A stretch of 64,000 nt of DNA from Rhopalosiphum padi (Eukaryota; Arthropoda; Insecta; Hemiptera; Aphididae): positions 6,420,581 through 6,484,580 of the forward strand of contig NC_083597.1 in assembly GCF_020882245.1 (NCBI RefSeq), written 5' to 3'. The position numbers and the translations under genes were made by a program. The number at the start of each line of letters is the position of its first letter. The first letter of the stretch is position 1. Shown here one piece after another: positions 43,201 to 55,313 of this stretch. The notes below the pieces were generated by a model. The model saw only the letters and a program-made list of their open reading frames with translations, made no database searches and had not been told where the DNA came from.

Positions 43201-46200
43201 TAAAGGTTTTATCAAAATAAATAAATATATATATATATGGTATGTGTTGTGTTGTTTAAAATCCAGAAGGAACAAGCGCAGACAATCCGAAAAGTCTTAA
43301 ATTATTACGATGTTTAGCGGTGAGTTGTTTCGATTGTTCGCGTCGCCCGGTTCCGCACATAAATATTAAACACGGATTTCATTTTAATATTATATAATAT
43401 TATAATTTTATACTATGGAACGAGTTTATAGGTGTGCGGACGATAATGGCTAGCGATTAACTATACTGACTACGTAAAATAATACATAAATATATATTGT
43501 GTGTTTATGTGAATATTATTGTTATTCAATCCCGAAATCGAGTACGCGTAAATTTTAATCCACGCTTTTTGTACGCCGGGCATTATTACGACGAATAATT
43601 TAAATTATACAAAAACGTATTGAGAATGTTATATTCGTATAATATAAGGCACGCTACATTTTCATATGTTATACGATCGGTGACTAAAACGTTGTTATAC
43701 TGGGTTAAGCTAATAATTCACATAATATCGCAATGGTGCGCAAATAATATATAATAAGTTTAATAGTATACATGCAGTCTGCAGTGATTTAGGAATGAAT
43801 TCCCAACTTTCGTAGAAACGCTATTCGCACGCTCGAACCGTTCAATAAAACTTTTGGTTGATTCTCTTCACACTTGCTATAGTACACTTCATCGTACACG
43901 CTGAACGTGGTATTCTTTAATGTACTAATAATGCCCTTGGTGCTAAATGCTTAGACGTATAATCTTTAATAACAAATAAATGTACCCTATACAGGTATGG
44001 GTATACTCAACAGCGTAAGCGATAGAGTAATACATTATAATGATACTATTAAACTGATTATAACATGAACATTGTACAGCTACTATTGTTTGCTAATTGT
44101 TTCCCGTATATTCTAAAAGTTTGTCCATAAAACAACATATGTTCAGTGTTCAATGTCGTGTTATAAGTATATACAGAGTGATTTACCGAGCATACTCACC
44201 CATTTTTTTCTCTAATTCTATCCACTTATTGGTATTCTGATTTTTGTGATTATGAAATATCTATATTTAGACTACTTTTTCAATTGTTTTAAGTTTTTTA
44301 TACTATTTAAAAAGCAATGACATGCAATAAAGTGGCCTATGTGTCATCTAAAACAGCGTTTCTCAAAAGGGGAGTCGCAATTGTCTTGAATAGGGGTCAC
44401 GTAGGTCAAAAATTATACAAATGTATACCAAATATAGATGTGGAAGTGATTGCCCATATTATATTGTATACCTTTTTGGAGGTTGTGAGACTAAAAATGT
44501 TGAGAAACGCTGATCAAAAACGTTTATCATTTATTTTATTATTATTATTTATAAACAAAATAATATAAAAAGTAAAATAAGTATTAAACATTTGTACTAG
44601 ATTTAAAACGTGTGGGAAGCGAGAATTCATCGACATTACTTCCAATTAATGAATTTAAGGGAAGAAAGTTTTTTATTGATTATTCAATAGATCACGCAGC
44701 CATTTATGTTTGAGATGATGGAAAGGGTTGCCAGATAATTTACGAAAGGAGAGTGGATATAAGATAGTTTGAATAGTTAAAATAATTTTTATGAAATGTA
44801 TCATAGTGATTGGAAGCAAGTGTAGACAGTGTAGATATAGTCGGTATGTTGAAGTAATTTATCATAATATATAAACATATATTTTGAATAAATAAAAAAC
44901 TATTCGTTTGAATTTTGATTTAGACTAACATTTATATCAAATTTATAAATTTACAAGTAAATAGTGTGTTACATTTGATAAAAATAATTGTGTTACCACA
45001 AGATAATCCTTAAATGGTATAGTAAATCTAAGTATTTAAAGATATGGTCTTCAAAATATATTATTGAACGTTTAAAAAATCAGAATTTGAATAAACTCTT
45101 TGAATGTCGAGAGAAGATTTTAAAGGAATTCCTCCCGTCAGGTGTATAAGTGCAGCTACTATGTAAAATATAGTTGGTTGCATCTGATGTGAAACTTTGT
45201 GTTAACCACCTCCCTTTGTCGTGTAATAAATACATCCTTCAAACATGTCTAGGACAACTAGTGGAACAGTAACTCGGATTTGTAAAGTTTTAATGACTCG
45301 GTAAGTAGACATGCTAACGTTTCTCAATAGAGGTATACCTATAATGATGCAAAATATTATAATTTTATAAATAATTATACGGTTGTGTGTATACATAAAT
45401 ATTACATTATACAGTATGGTATTGAAAGAAATTGTTTTCATTGAAATTCCTACTAAGCTTTGTGTATAATTTTTTAAAACTTAGTATGTAACATTATTTT
45501 TATTTCTCCCAAGTTTCAAATTATTGAATAAATGAATTATTTGAAAACTATGCATAGCGTTTATATACACTCTTACACATACTTGCGTACGTCATAACAT
45601 TATATTATACATAATAAACTAAATTAACGATAATATTTCATGGGATTTATTCTCAATGTAAAATGAGATTTTTAAAATGTCGAGTTTAATAACAAAAAAA
45701 AAAAAAAAATGCCAGTTTACAACCGTGTTTAAATGTTGAAAATATTTTAATATCCAAACGAGAAAAGTTCCGAGTGGATCACTTCGTGATTTATTATACT
45801 CTTTCTCTCAAATTCGTACTACGCGTCATTCATTACAATATCGAACGGAAGTGAAAAAAATTGCGACCAACGAAACAACGAAAGTGTGAGTTGCTTTGTC
45901 GCGCAAATAATTTGGAATCAGCGCCCCATAACAGGCGTCGGTGTTTCCTGCAGTGCGCCTTTCATGTCGAGCCTATTGAAAATGAAAAATAAAATAAAAC
46001 TCCGATGTAATGTGGTATTATATATTGGTGTCACACACTCTGAAAATACGGGGGCTGTGACATATTGCTCGGATCGGTGTTTTGACGGTGCAAAAGCAAA
46101 TGCGCCCAGTGTTTTCAGCTGGGGCTGCATCGGTAATGCTACGACAGATTTTTCTTACGTACGTATGCCAGAAGACGTACGTGTATAAACGGCTTTTATC

Positions 46201-49200
46201 CAACACCCCTATCGAACATACGTGGTCGTTGTCGAGGGGGGCAAAAATGACGAAAAAGATAGGAAGGAGGCAGTGGCATATTTATGGGACGAGGGTGTTG
46301 GAGTTTCACCGTTACCCTAGAGAATTTATTATATTCCTATATATTTTCATGAACATTTTGGTACACATTATAAGTCGTTTTGTGATCAGCTTTATATTTG
46401 GTCGATTTACACAATTTTGTACCTGTACAATTTGATATATCAGTTTTTATACAAAAGTTAAAAAAAAAAACAAAAATATGTTTGCTACGGCACATATAAG
46501 TATATAATATATATTAGTCATTTTTGAGGTCCTCTTTAAATTAAAAATTAGTTAAATTGCACCCTCTGCTTGTGATAAAATTACTTTACATTTTTTTAAT
46601 TTTTTGTTATGTTTAGTTTAAATTCTATATTTTACTGTATTAATGAGTACTTAGTTATTCAACTTATTTTATTTTATATACAATTTGAAATAAGTTTATA
46701 ATTTGTAGATATAAAAAATTATTAACAAATGTACACCAATCTTTTTGGTTCACATAGTAACGGGTAAAATAATATTTAATAATTTAATAAATATTTTTCT
46801 AACACGTCCACTTTTAATCATACTAGCTAAATTTAAATTAATTGAAAAAAATCTTTTATTTTGTTTTTTGACTAGCTAATTACGATATATATTTACATAC
46901 TTATAGAAAATCTTATAATATATATATATATTCCACCTAAAGAAACATTTTCTTTTTAGTTTCATGTTCAAGATTAAACATTTTTTGTATATTCCGGGGT
47001 TATCATTAATTTATAAGTGCTTATTAAATTATTTCTTAGAACTACAAGTCCCATACCTTAAAAAAAATCTGTAAATAGGCTGCTGCAATGGAAGGGGCGA
47101 AACGAAAAAAAAAACGATGCACAGACGCTGTAAACAGCTGGGTAAGAAAAATAAAAAACGGGAAACGCTTGTATAAACTCTCGGAAGTTTCTATGGATAG
47201 TTGAGCTGCGTATTAAAGTCTAATAATTGTTAATCACGATATAATAAACTGCGCAGTAATCATTTCAATTTCGCGAGCCAACGTCGGTACATATTACCAT
47301 CGGAGAAACGAAAAACTTCACACGTGTCTCGGCGTCTCTGTTGTTTTTCGAGCGTATACATAATATTGAACACGGTGTATTATTATATTAAAGCATACAA
47401 CCTACGTTGTGTTCTCAAACTTCGGATAAAATCAATATTTTTTCGATTTGCCGTCGTTCGATTTTATCGTTACTATTGTTATAGCTAAAATATGTACCGC
47501 GTAAAAACCTTACTTTAACCGGTAAACGTTATATAATATACCACCATTATTTATTAATATACGAACATAAATTGGAACAAACATTTTTTCAAATGGATGG
47601 TCCAAATTTAGATTGATTGTATAAAACGTTCTTCATAGTTTTGTAGTGTTACTATTTTTGTTAGCATAGTTCGAAACTATTACAGTATTTTAATATTTAT
47701 TCGATAATATTTTTCCATTCTTATTATGCTCCGGGTCAAGTAAATGCATTTAATAAATTATTTTAAACGTTATAAGGGGTTGTGATCGTGAGGAGGGTGC
47801 AAACCCTAGGACACCTCTCATCTATTACGTATAATACGTATATTCTGGTACGATAAGCACAAATTGATGCATGTCTATAACTACTATGCGATTATACTTT
47901 ATGCATGACATCTGTAAAACTCGATACACAAAAGTAATGTGCAATTTTTTTCTCCCCTATAAAACTCGTTGTTGCGATATACGTGCATACCTTTGATGTA
48001 TGTTGAAATAATTAACGGACAGTATTATAATATGATTTCCGTGTATGTATAGATGCTGGCTATATTGTTATGTATCCTATACAGGACAAGTGCACATAGT
48101 GAGACAAAATCAATTTCATCGGATATTATTGTAATTACACAGATACCCTTGTAGTAAACGTCTCGTGAGAAAGTTAATAATAAATTGTATCTCTCTGAAG
48201 TTCGTAATTGCCGGAAATCGATCATATGATAATATAGTCAGGCGCCACGTTACATTTTTAATGAGTTATGTTATGACTGTCTAACCTTATATAAGATTGT
48301 TTATATTTTTTTTTCGTTTAAGTTTCTATAATAAATAACATATGATGTAAAAATAGTATAATGAATTTGATTATATTAAATTTTTTTTTATTTGAGTTCC
48401 TCCTATATAAGACGTTACACTATGTATTATGCTATTACCTAACATATTCGTGGTAGTTCGTAAACCTTTAGTTGAATTGCCGTGTACTGTTGGAAAAACA
48501 CATAATATGACTTTTCAGTATGTTTCGAAAACATGGATGAACATCGGTCCATTACTCTCCATAAGTCCACCACCCACGACGGTGCAAAGCGATATTAATT
48601 TAAAGGGTCAAACACGCGTGGTCCAATAGTATATTTGCATAACGTATAATATCCACTCGAGTGTGCAGTTGATGTAATTTACGTTTTTGGAAAGGGTTCA
48701 ACAGGCTTCGTGTGTAAGAAAGAGTCTGTGAGTGGGAAAAAGTGAGAGAGAGGGTTTATGATTCCCCCTGTTTTCAGATTTATCGGTCCTAAATTGAGAA
48801 AAAGTTAGTTGAAAAAAAATATAAACGTAGAGAGACAGACAGCCTGATAAAAAGGGAGAGAGATACTATTCATAAATATATTATATTATATCATTGTATT
48901 GTCCACAAGACATTTTTTAACCTAAATTAAATTTTTAGAAAACCATTTTATTGACTTTTAGATAAAAAAAAAAAATACGAGTATACGCGAACAAAACTGT
49001 CGAGCGCCAACGATGCGTGTTAGAAATAAATTCACACGCGTTAAACGAACGTCACCAAAACAATTACGCACTCTCACTACTGTCACTCACTACATCCTAA
49101 AATGTAAATGCATATAATAAACAGTCGAAGCGGTGGCAAACTGTTTCACACAATGCTATATTGTCATTGTGTTTATGTCAAAACATATTTTTGACAAAAC

Positions 49201-52200
49201 CCGATTTAATAGACACTGATAACAGGCTCTTCTGGAAACTTATTCGAATCAATGGAAATTGGCGGATACGATGTTTTCGTAGAATGGTCCGCAAACATGG
49301 ACAATACGGTATTTCAGTATGGATTTTCTTGTCACACAGACGTAGCGAATACAAAATATTGATTGAATTATTATCCCCGTTGAGAATATTGTGCTTCGAA
49401 AAACTCGTCCGCCGCTATAAGACCTTGTGCCATACAATGCATATATACCTATATAATGAAAAATATGCCACATAATATAAAATATATACACCATCACTGC
49501 AATTAAAATTAAATTTCCAGTTTTATTTAATTATTTACGAATTTCGTTTGAAACTTGTCTTATAAGTGTATATGCGCTTTGGTTGGATTGTTGGTTGCTC
49601 ATGTGTAAATAAAAAAATAATTTAAGAACAATATCAGGACACTAGAAATAATTTAATAGGATGGTGATGGGGGATATTATTAAATGCATACGCATGGCAA
49701 GATGATAGAGCAGAGTCAAGGTACCATCAACTGTACGGTATTATAATATCACTATGAAGCGTTTAAACTGTATATAATTATATGGATAATTAAAACGCAA
49801 TAACGGAAGGACGGGATAGTGTTGGATGAAGAGATGGAAACAGGCGCTGGCTCTAATTCAAAATAACGGCATTAAAAAAAAAAATCACCATCTTTACTTT
49901 CGCATATCTGGATTTTTCTAGGCATTTTTTTTAAGCTACTAAGCATCGTCACGCACTTTGTTATACCCTAATACTTAATTAGTTTATGACCTAAACTAAT
50001 TTCTTACTAACGACAAATTGACAGAGCTCCGAAATGTCTCAACGCCAACTATACGAACATTTTGTAACATAATATACATGGAAAATAAGATAAAAAAAAG
50101 GACTACAATAATAGAAATGTATTAACCATAGTATGCGATAGGTAATCATAATAATAATAATGATTTGTCGGTTTAGTATTATATAATATGGTGATTCCTT
50201 ACGAAAACAAACACAAAATAGCAATAATACATTAAAACTTCAAAATATGTAAGAATATTCACTTTGTATCATGTGCTTCTATCAGTGTGTGTGTGTGTGT
50301 GTAGTAGGTAGATGGAGTTATCTGAAACGGATTTATATCAATTCACTATTATGTGTACCGAGGATGTCTGAAAACAAAAATATGCAAATCATGTGCCAAT
50401 TATCAAAATAATATAAGACTCGTCAACGTGGTACGCTGCAATATTGTTATTCCGTTTCATATATTATAAGATATTAGATAATATTATACATTACAATATT
50501 ATGTGTTTTATCATCTCGGATATTTACTCAGATTCGCCTTTATTGCGTATAATTTATACACTCGCATATCGCATATTATACATGTGATATACGTACAACA
50601 ACGACGTACCGTTTCAATGCATCTCGTGCGTGTGACGCGGCAACTGGAGAGCCAATCGAATAACAATGGTCGTATATAAGGTACACACACACACAAATGT
50701 AGATATATACGAATTACAATAACATTGTGCGCGCCGCCGAGACGGTTACCAAAACATAACGGTACTGCGGCGTTTTCAGGTGATATACTATACTACACCT
50801 TTTGTCGAAATATAAATTATTTTCCCCGTTGTAATAATATTTGTACGTTTTGATCAAATGAAAACATCAGCTCCGCCTGTACACGCGGATATACGAAACG
50901 ACTGTCTCGGCAGAACGTTTGCGAATTAATGTCAGCTGGCATTGTTAAAAACAATAGCTGTCGGTCACCGCGCGCGAGATAGATTAAACGGCGGCGTCGG
51001 GACGGCTCGCTCTCCAACCCCTCCGAACCCCGGTCAATCCGACCGCCGACACAACGCCCGCCGCATTTTTGAATCGATCGGTTCGTTCGTCGCGAACGTT
51101 TATCGTTTTGCGAATATTTATAGCGAACTAAATATTATCAGGTCCGTCACCGCCGTCGCAATAATAATAATAATAATAATAATATCACAAACACACTCAC
51201 GGGCGCGCGCACGCGCGCAGTCTTGTTCCATCAGTCATTTTTCGCGATAACGAGTTGATGACGCAACTATATATATATATATATATATATGTAATACAAA
51301 ATATAATAATGTACGAGCGCTAAAGTTGTGGGTAGATTTTAACGAGAAATTATCAATTCATATTATTTTCGTGTAACTTTACATTGTTAAATTAATAATA
51401 ATAATGTGCGTAGTAGTCAAACATCAATCGTTTAACAAAAACTATTATCGTCAATAATATCCTGTGACGCAATTATACTCAGTTATTCTCGACAGAACTT
51501 CGCGAATGGCTAAATCAATTCTGTAACATATTTTTAAACGCACCTATAACAAATATAACCATATAGAGTGATAGTGGGAAAAAATATTATATTCGTAGTA
51601 TAACAATTTGTGTATCGTTTGAGAGGGCTATTATGATTTTTTAGATGAGTGATTAGCCTATAGGTATTATATATATACCACTGATACAAATCGAAATTTA
51701 ATATCTAAAGTAAACTAAATGCGATCTTCCGATATGCGTTTTTTTACTTTTACGTTATCCACAATTAAGTTATTTTTTTTTATATATACCTACATATTAA
51801 TTTATTATTGAATAATAAAATTACGATAAAACGGCGTCATGGATAGGCAATTCAGAAAAATTTCATACCTTGATATTATATTTTTCTAGTATTTCATGCC
51901 ATTTCTGTAATTTTATTCATGTGGACATAATATTTAAAATTAAAAAATTGAAATTATCGTCGTTTTGGATTTTTACTTAGAGTTTAGTAATCAAGTCTTA
52001 TTTACATTCTTCCTTCATCATAATTTCACAAATTTGGCAAACATCAAAAGCATAATTAAAAGTGTTGTAACGGTATTACATAAAATTATATATTATCTGT
52101 AAATCATAATAATTAATATAACATATTTTTTGTATTTCTATCCATTATTCTACGTGGTTCTAATGAAAAATGTATGTTCGGTAAAATGGAAAAACAGGAA

Positions 52201-55200
52201 CGATTGATTTATAGCAAATAACGATAGAAGTAAAAATAATACTAATATATTTACGCACAATGGAAATGTTGCAAATTTAAATGTACTATTATAAAAAAAA
52301 ATATAATTGCTGCACTTCATGAACCCTTTTCAGCTTTTCCACTATTCATAAATTACCTGAAATATTTTTCAATGTCTGAACTGGTCATACATACACACAT
52401 TTATATGATTTGACGTGTATACTTATAGTAGATTAACACTGCGTACAGACAGGAAAATTGTTCAATACGCGCTAGTACGGTTGGTATTATATTGTTATAA
52501 ATCAGCAGGACATAATTTATTAGATGATACTTTGCCGATAGTATTATTTTAGTTATTGTAATTCGCTGGTAAAATGTAATTTAAAACGAAGATAGGTATT
52601 TGACTTATAAACAACAGGTGTGTGTTAAATATTAGAAATAGACGAAATTCGTGCGTATATTATTAGCTACGCGTCTTTAAATGAAAAGGTCCTGAAGATC
52701 TCTATCGGAGAAAACGCTACACGCATCGTACTTAAGTACTTCCTTATAAAGTCATTATTTCGTACGGTCAAGGAAATCGAAAGACTTCGAAGAAATACAA
52801 AATAAATAACTGAGGTAAAAATACGTATAAAACACGATGCTTTCGAAGTTATATTTTTTTTCGTGTAGAACATACATTTGATTTGAACAAACTCACACAA
52901 TAAGTAATAATTAATCAACTATCCCTGCAGTTCGAATAAAATTCCAAGCACGGGTTGCCAGAAGTAACAATGATATATCCTATTAGTTAATTAAACATTT
53001 ACTAATACTTAATCGGAAATGTCAAACAGCCCGCAAACGAGTTTATTCGGGACGCACGAAGAACGAACTCGATTTTAATGTGAATTAATCCCGGGATACC
53101 GATTTCTAATGAACGAGACCCGACCGATACTTTTAGTTACGGTTATATATAAACACGTTGTTTTAAAACAACACAAACATAAAAATTCGAGTTTCGATAA
53201 AAAAAAACAACATATACATAATGTATAAAAAGACTACAAGTTTAAATTTCGTAAGTGTGTTTACCCATAAAAGTTGTTTCGCGCGTGATGTTGAAAATTA
53301 TACATTTTTAAAACGCGTGCACTTCATTGTTATTTCATTAGTCGAGATAGTAAATATTACCAACTGAACATATAACTCCGTGGTGGTGGTACACACTATC
53401 TTGACAAATATGCGTTAAATTTAACATAAAACTTTACGCATATATGGATTTTTAAAATACTACCGAGGAAAGTACCGAAAGAAACGAGAGTGCGCGCACA
53501 AATAGGAGAAACGCTCGTTAAAAATCGTTTTCAAAGGCGACGGGAAGCAGAAAGAATAGGGGGAAAAAAATTCTATTTAACTTCCATGAATTCTTTACCC
53601 TTGGTCCCCCTTTCATTCCTCTTATGATTTGTTGTTATATTTTGCATTTAAATAGCGACCATTTAACCTGGAATTATTCGTTTCATGAAACATTTTGCTC
53701 TTTTTATTTATTATTATTATTATTATGATTATTTTTTTTTGTACCCAACTCAATTTCCTGATATTTCATTTGTATTTCAGCGAATCGAAAAAAAAAATTA
53801 TGAATTAATATCATAAACAATAATTATTAACTCATTCGCAAAAATGGCGCAACCGAATGAACTCAAAGTGTTCGGAATACAAATCATTAAAATAATAATA
53901 ATAAATTAGAGAAAAATATTTATATAACAACTGTGTGATTTAATATGTGCACGAACACGGAACGAACAATAATAACTGTCCCTTTGGTGTTGTGATACTG
54001 AAGCACAATAGCACTACTCATGATAAATTATCAACAAAAATAATTATTCATCGAAATCATAAAATATTCATGGTTAAGAGAACGTCGACCCACATATTTT
54101 GCTGTCTCCATCTTATTGTTTGTTTAAATATTTGTTAATTGACTTATTATAAAATTAAAAGGTAAAAAATTATTCATATTATGCTATTGTATATTTTTAA
54201 CATACTCAACAAGATAAATCAGATAATGTTCATTCCTTTAAGTTGGATATTAAGGTCAATTCACTTTAATATTTAAACTAATTTCACACAATTACAATTG
54301 CTGAACGACAATTTGTTATGTTGTAAATTTGTAAGATAGAGACAACGCTCATGGATGTGATTTCCGTTTAATCGCCAACAATCATAATAGGTTATGTAAA
54401 AAAACGAGATTATTATTTTAACTTTTAAAGAATATATTTACTTTATTCAGAACTATATAGTATTAATCGAAATTCGTAACATAAGATTCATTATTTTTAT
54501 TTTATATTTTTTTTTCTCCGAAATTCGTGAAATATTTATTATTTTAAATTATGATCAGTTATATGATTTTAGTATGTTTTGGTTTATATCTCGTTTGTGA
54601 TATCGTTGACACTTATTTTAAAATAACGATAATTTATCAGATTTTACCTGAATACCGTACAACTTGTTTGCTGTTTTTTTTTATTCTTATCGAAACGTAA
54701 TTCAATGTTTGGTTATCGTCATGTCGTCAAAAATTATTGCAGTCAACGGTCAGTCGTCTTACAAAATTTGAGTTTTGTAAAACAATGAACAGATAATTTA
54801 GTTGCAGTGAAATTCGATTGTTGGTCAACCCAAATATTCTGATACTATCACTGTGTGTTTACATGGTTTGAAAAACAATGTTTGAACAGCTGTAGAACAA
54901 TGTGACTCAATATTATGTTTCATTCTATGCCATACGTTATGTGATTTAAAATACAAGTAAATATAATTTGATGATATTGATGTCGACCGTTCGAAGTACA
55001 ATGTCTATTCGTTTAATGTTTTAATTTTTTATTCGTTTGATACGGACAGCGACATCATATACATTTCGATTTGTATATGAAAAAATACGATATAATTTTT
55101 TTGGTATCTATATGATATTTTGTTTTTATATATTGACTTATCAAATAAAAAAATAGAAAAAAAATATATATAATAACAACAAATATGGTATATATATATA

Positions 55201-55313
55201 TATATATAAATATAAAGATACTCACGATATTTCACCAAAAGGCGCGAAAGCTTCTCGCAGTGTTTGCGTCTCGATTTCAGGACTCAGGTCACCAACAAAA
55301 ATGTGATGGTGTT
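214..55313 (-). CDS. Rox8: TIA-1/TIAR (Rox8) RNA-binding protein, internal part of gene
   Basis: Join, minus strand: 55226-55313, 39333-39408, 28793-28895, 214-394 (448 coding bases, about 149 codons; both ends continue outside the window). The protein family binds U-rich RNA through three RRMs, acts in alternative splicing, and silences translation through stress granules. What is seen: RRM2 with RNP2 IFVGDL and RNP1 KGYGFVSF, the linker [11 protein letters not shown], then RRM3 with [16 protein letters not shown] and KGYAFVR. Splice phases agree at all three junctions, and every intron has GT and AG ends. The signatures match Drosophila Rox8 and vertebrate TIA1/TIAL1 and leave little room for another RRM family. 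RRM1, the second half of RRM3 and the Q-rich tail are not in the window. The reading frame is intact, so nothing suggests a pseudogene. Confidence 0.95.
7533..7560. repeat. TA dinucleotide repeat
   Basis: About 14 uninterrupted TA units, flanked by ACC and GGT, so the whole block is a perfect palindrome. Confidence 0.95.
8362..8382. repeat. three perfect tandem copies of GCGTACC
   Basis: GCGTACC repeats three times without mismatch, followed by TACCAAACCTAACC. It stands out as a short CG-containing repeat in AT-rich intron. Confidence 0.9.
9226..9260. repeat. GA dinucleotide repeat
   Basis: AGAGAGAAAGAGAGA... continuing to GGGG, with one interruption (GAAAG). Confidence 0.95.
11719..11732. 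repeat. run of 14 C
   Basis: A homopolymer of C after GTATGCAG. It is unusual in this AT-rich DNA and prone to length errors in sequencing. Confidence 0.95.
12309..12332. repeat. ATA trinucleotide repeat
   Basis: About eight TAA/ATA units followed by a run of T. Confidence 0.93.
16939..16980. repeat. ATT trinucleotide repeat, about 14 units
   Basis: Uninterrupted ATT units. They create the long poly-Tyr (plus) and poly-Ile (minus) frames at 16772-17041 and 16823-17080, which are not genes. Confidence 0.96.
25528..25573. repeat. inverted AAT/ATT trinucleotide repeat
   Basis: AAT units switch to ATT units, so the tract is self-complementary. It explains the poly-Asn/Tyr and poly-Ile frames on both strands at 25402-25641. 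Confidence 0.94.
26115..26336. repeat. palindromic repeat family, copy A
   Basis: Two arms of about 85-90 bases (26115-26203 and 26245-26336) are imperfect reverse complements: both contain TTAATTAGTTAT and an AAAGTTTAGA-like block. They surround a core with ACATTTTGTGGGGTATCCCC. The layout and core match copy B at 41011. Weaker similarity continues to about 26540, including ATATTTTCGTAAACTTTAAT. No target duplication was identified, so it is left as a repeat, perhaps a fold-back element. Confidence 0.75.
28793..28895 (-). CDS. Rox8: Rox8/TIAR exon: end of RRM2 and linker
   Basis: 103 bases on the minus strand, phase 0 start. It reads [20 protein letters not shown] then [14 protein letters not shown], which covers the last helix and strand of RRM2 and the basic linker before RRM3. 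[20 protein letters not shown] is a hallmark of TIA-1/TIAR proteins. The acceptor is TTCGCAG|GAAGCC and the donor ACCGACT|GTAAGT. The final T is the first base of a Ser codon completed at 394. The glycine-rich insertion found in fly Rox8 after this linker is absent here. Confidence 0.95.
31953..32139. mobile_element. older non-autonomous hAT-like element, 187 bp
   Basis: The left end CAGTGTTTCCCAAACT pairs with the right end AGTTTGGGAAACGCTA, with two mismatches; one of them is a decayed terminal base (A for G). The flanks TAATAGAT (31945-31952) and GAACAGAT (32140-32147) agree at 6 of 8 positions, consistent with an old 8-base duplication. The interior carries CGCGGACCCCCTCAAG and a TAATAA-rich stretch and has no coding capacity. 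It belongs to a different subfamily from the element at 44354. Confidence 0.78.
34722..34753. repeat. AT dinucleotide repeat
   Basis: About 16 uninterrupted AT units in the 10.4 kb intron. Confidence 0.95.
36150..36510. promoter_or_regulatory. CpG-dense intronic patch
   Basis: GC- and CpG-rich stretch (for example GCCGCCGACGACGACCCGG) within AT-rich intron. A 121-codon plus-strand frame (36128-36493) spans it; its Arg-rich composition is what CpG-rich DNA gives by chance, and I recognise no domain. A regulatory role is conjecture. Confidence 0.2.
39333..39408 (-). CDS. Rox8: Rox8/TIAR exon: second half of RRM2 with RNP1
   Basis: 76 bases on the minus strand. After one base completing the Ser codon it reads [16 protein letters not shown] then [17 protein letters not shown] is the RNP1 motif of RRM2, whose two aromatic positions stack on RNA bases. 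The acceptor is TTTTAG|GGATTGCC and the donor GCT|GTAAGTATAC. The exon ends in phase 0. The same two boundaries delimit the matching exon of vertebrate TIA1 (from memory of that gene's exon structure). Confidence 0.95.
40177..40212. repeat. CA dinucleotide repeat
   Basis: About 17 CA units, with further CACGCACGCACACAC downstream. The poly-Cys/Val frames on the minus strand (39947-40267) come from this tract. Confidence 0.95.
41011..41230. repeat. palindromic repeat family, copy B
   Basis: The left arm (about 41011-41103) and right arm (41153-41230) are imperfect reverse complements: TTTTCGGAGTATTTCTTTGT against the reverse of TCAAAATACTCTGAAAA. The core has ACATTTTACGAGGTAACCCC, matching ACATTTTGTGGGGTATCCCC of copy A. 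The shared tail ATATTTTCGTAAACTTTAAT recurs at about 41352. Both copies lie in the same orientation, about 14.9 kb apart. Confidence 0.75.
44354..44512. mobile_element. short non-autonomous hAT-like element (MITE), 159 bp
   Basis: The left end CAGCGTTTCTCAA and the right end TTGAGAAACGCTG form a perfect 13-base terminal inverted repeat. The element is flanked by an 8-base duplication with one mismatch: ATCTAAAA at 44346-44353 and ATCAAAAA at 44513-44520. Eight-base duplications and CAG...CTG ends are the signature of hAT transposons. The interior has no transposase and was presumably mobilised in trans. An 83-codon frame (44317-44568) crosses the element and is not a gene. Confidence 0.88.
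50935..51240 (-). promoter_or_regulatory. CpG-dense islet with TATA-like box; candidate internal promoter
   Basis: Between about 50966 and 51117 there are about 27 CpG dinucleotides in about 150 bases, far above the surrounding intron. On the minus strand, the direction of Rox8/TIAR, TATAAATA occurs at 51122-51115, followed by CpG-rich sequence. It lies in the intron between the two RRM2 exons. This is compatible with an alternative promoter or enhancer, but nothing in the sequence proves transcription. Confidence 0.3.
51160..51184. repeat. ATA trinucleotide repeat
   Basis: About eight ATA units inside the CpG-dense islet, followed shortly by an alternating CGCGCGCACGCGCG stretch. Confidence 0.93.
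51270..51291. repeat. AT dinucleotide repeat
   Basis: About 11 AT units just to the right of the CpG islet. Confidence 0.93.
55226..55313 (-). CDS. Rox8: Rox8/TIAR exon: first half of RRM2
   Basis: 88 bases on the minus strand, encoding [14 protein letters not shown] followed by [21 protein letters not shown] is the RNP2 strand of RRM2, and [20 protein letters not shown] is close to identical to Drosophila Rox8. The acceptor on the minus strand reads TTTACAG; the donor is ATATC|GTGAGT. The exon starts with two bases of a split codon and ends with two bases (TC) of the Ser codon completed by the next exon. It is the most upstream recognisable exon of the gene in the window. Confidence 0.95.

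Larger units (their letters stand above)
39409..55225 (-). other. Rox8: Rox8/TIAR intron, about 15.8 kb, inside RRM2
   Basis: Contains a CA repeat (40.18 kb), the second palindromic repeat copy (41.0 kb), a hAT-like short element (44.35 kb), a CpG islet with a TATA-like box (50.93-51.24 kb) and microsatellites. Nothing recognisable as a coding gene was found in it. Confidence 0.85.

Noticed and set aside
44317..44568. 83-codon plus-strand frame
   Set aside because: It spans the hAT-like element and both its inverted ends, so it is not a gene.
45886..46435. 100- and 117-codon overlapping plus-strand frames, with more frames on the minus strand
   Set aside because: Several frames are open at once in a locally GC-richer patch, as expected by chance. 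No recognised family.
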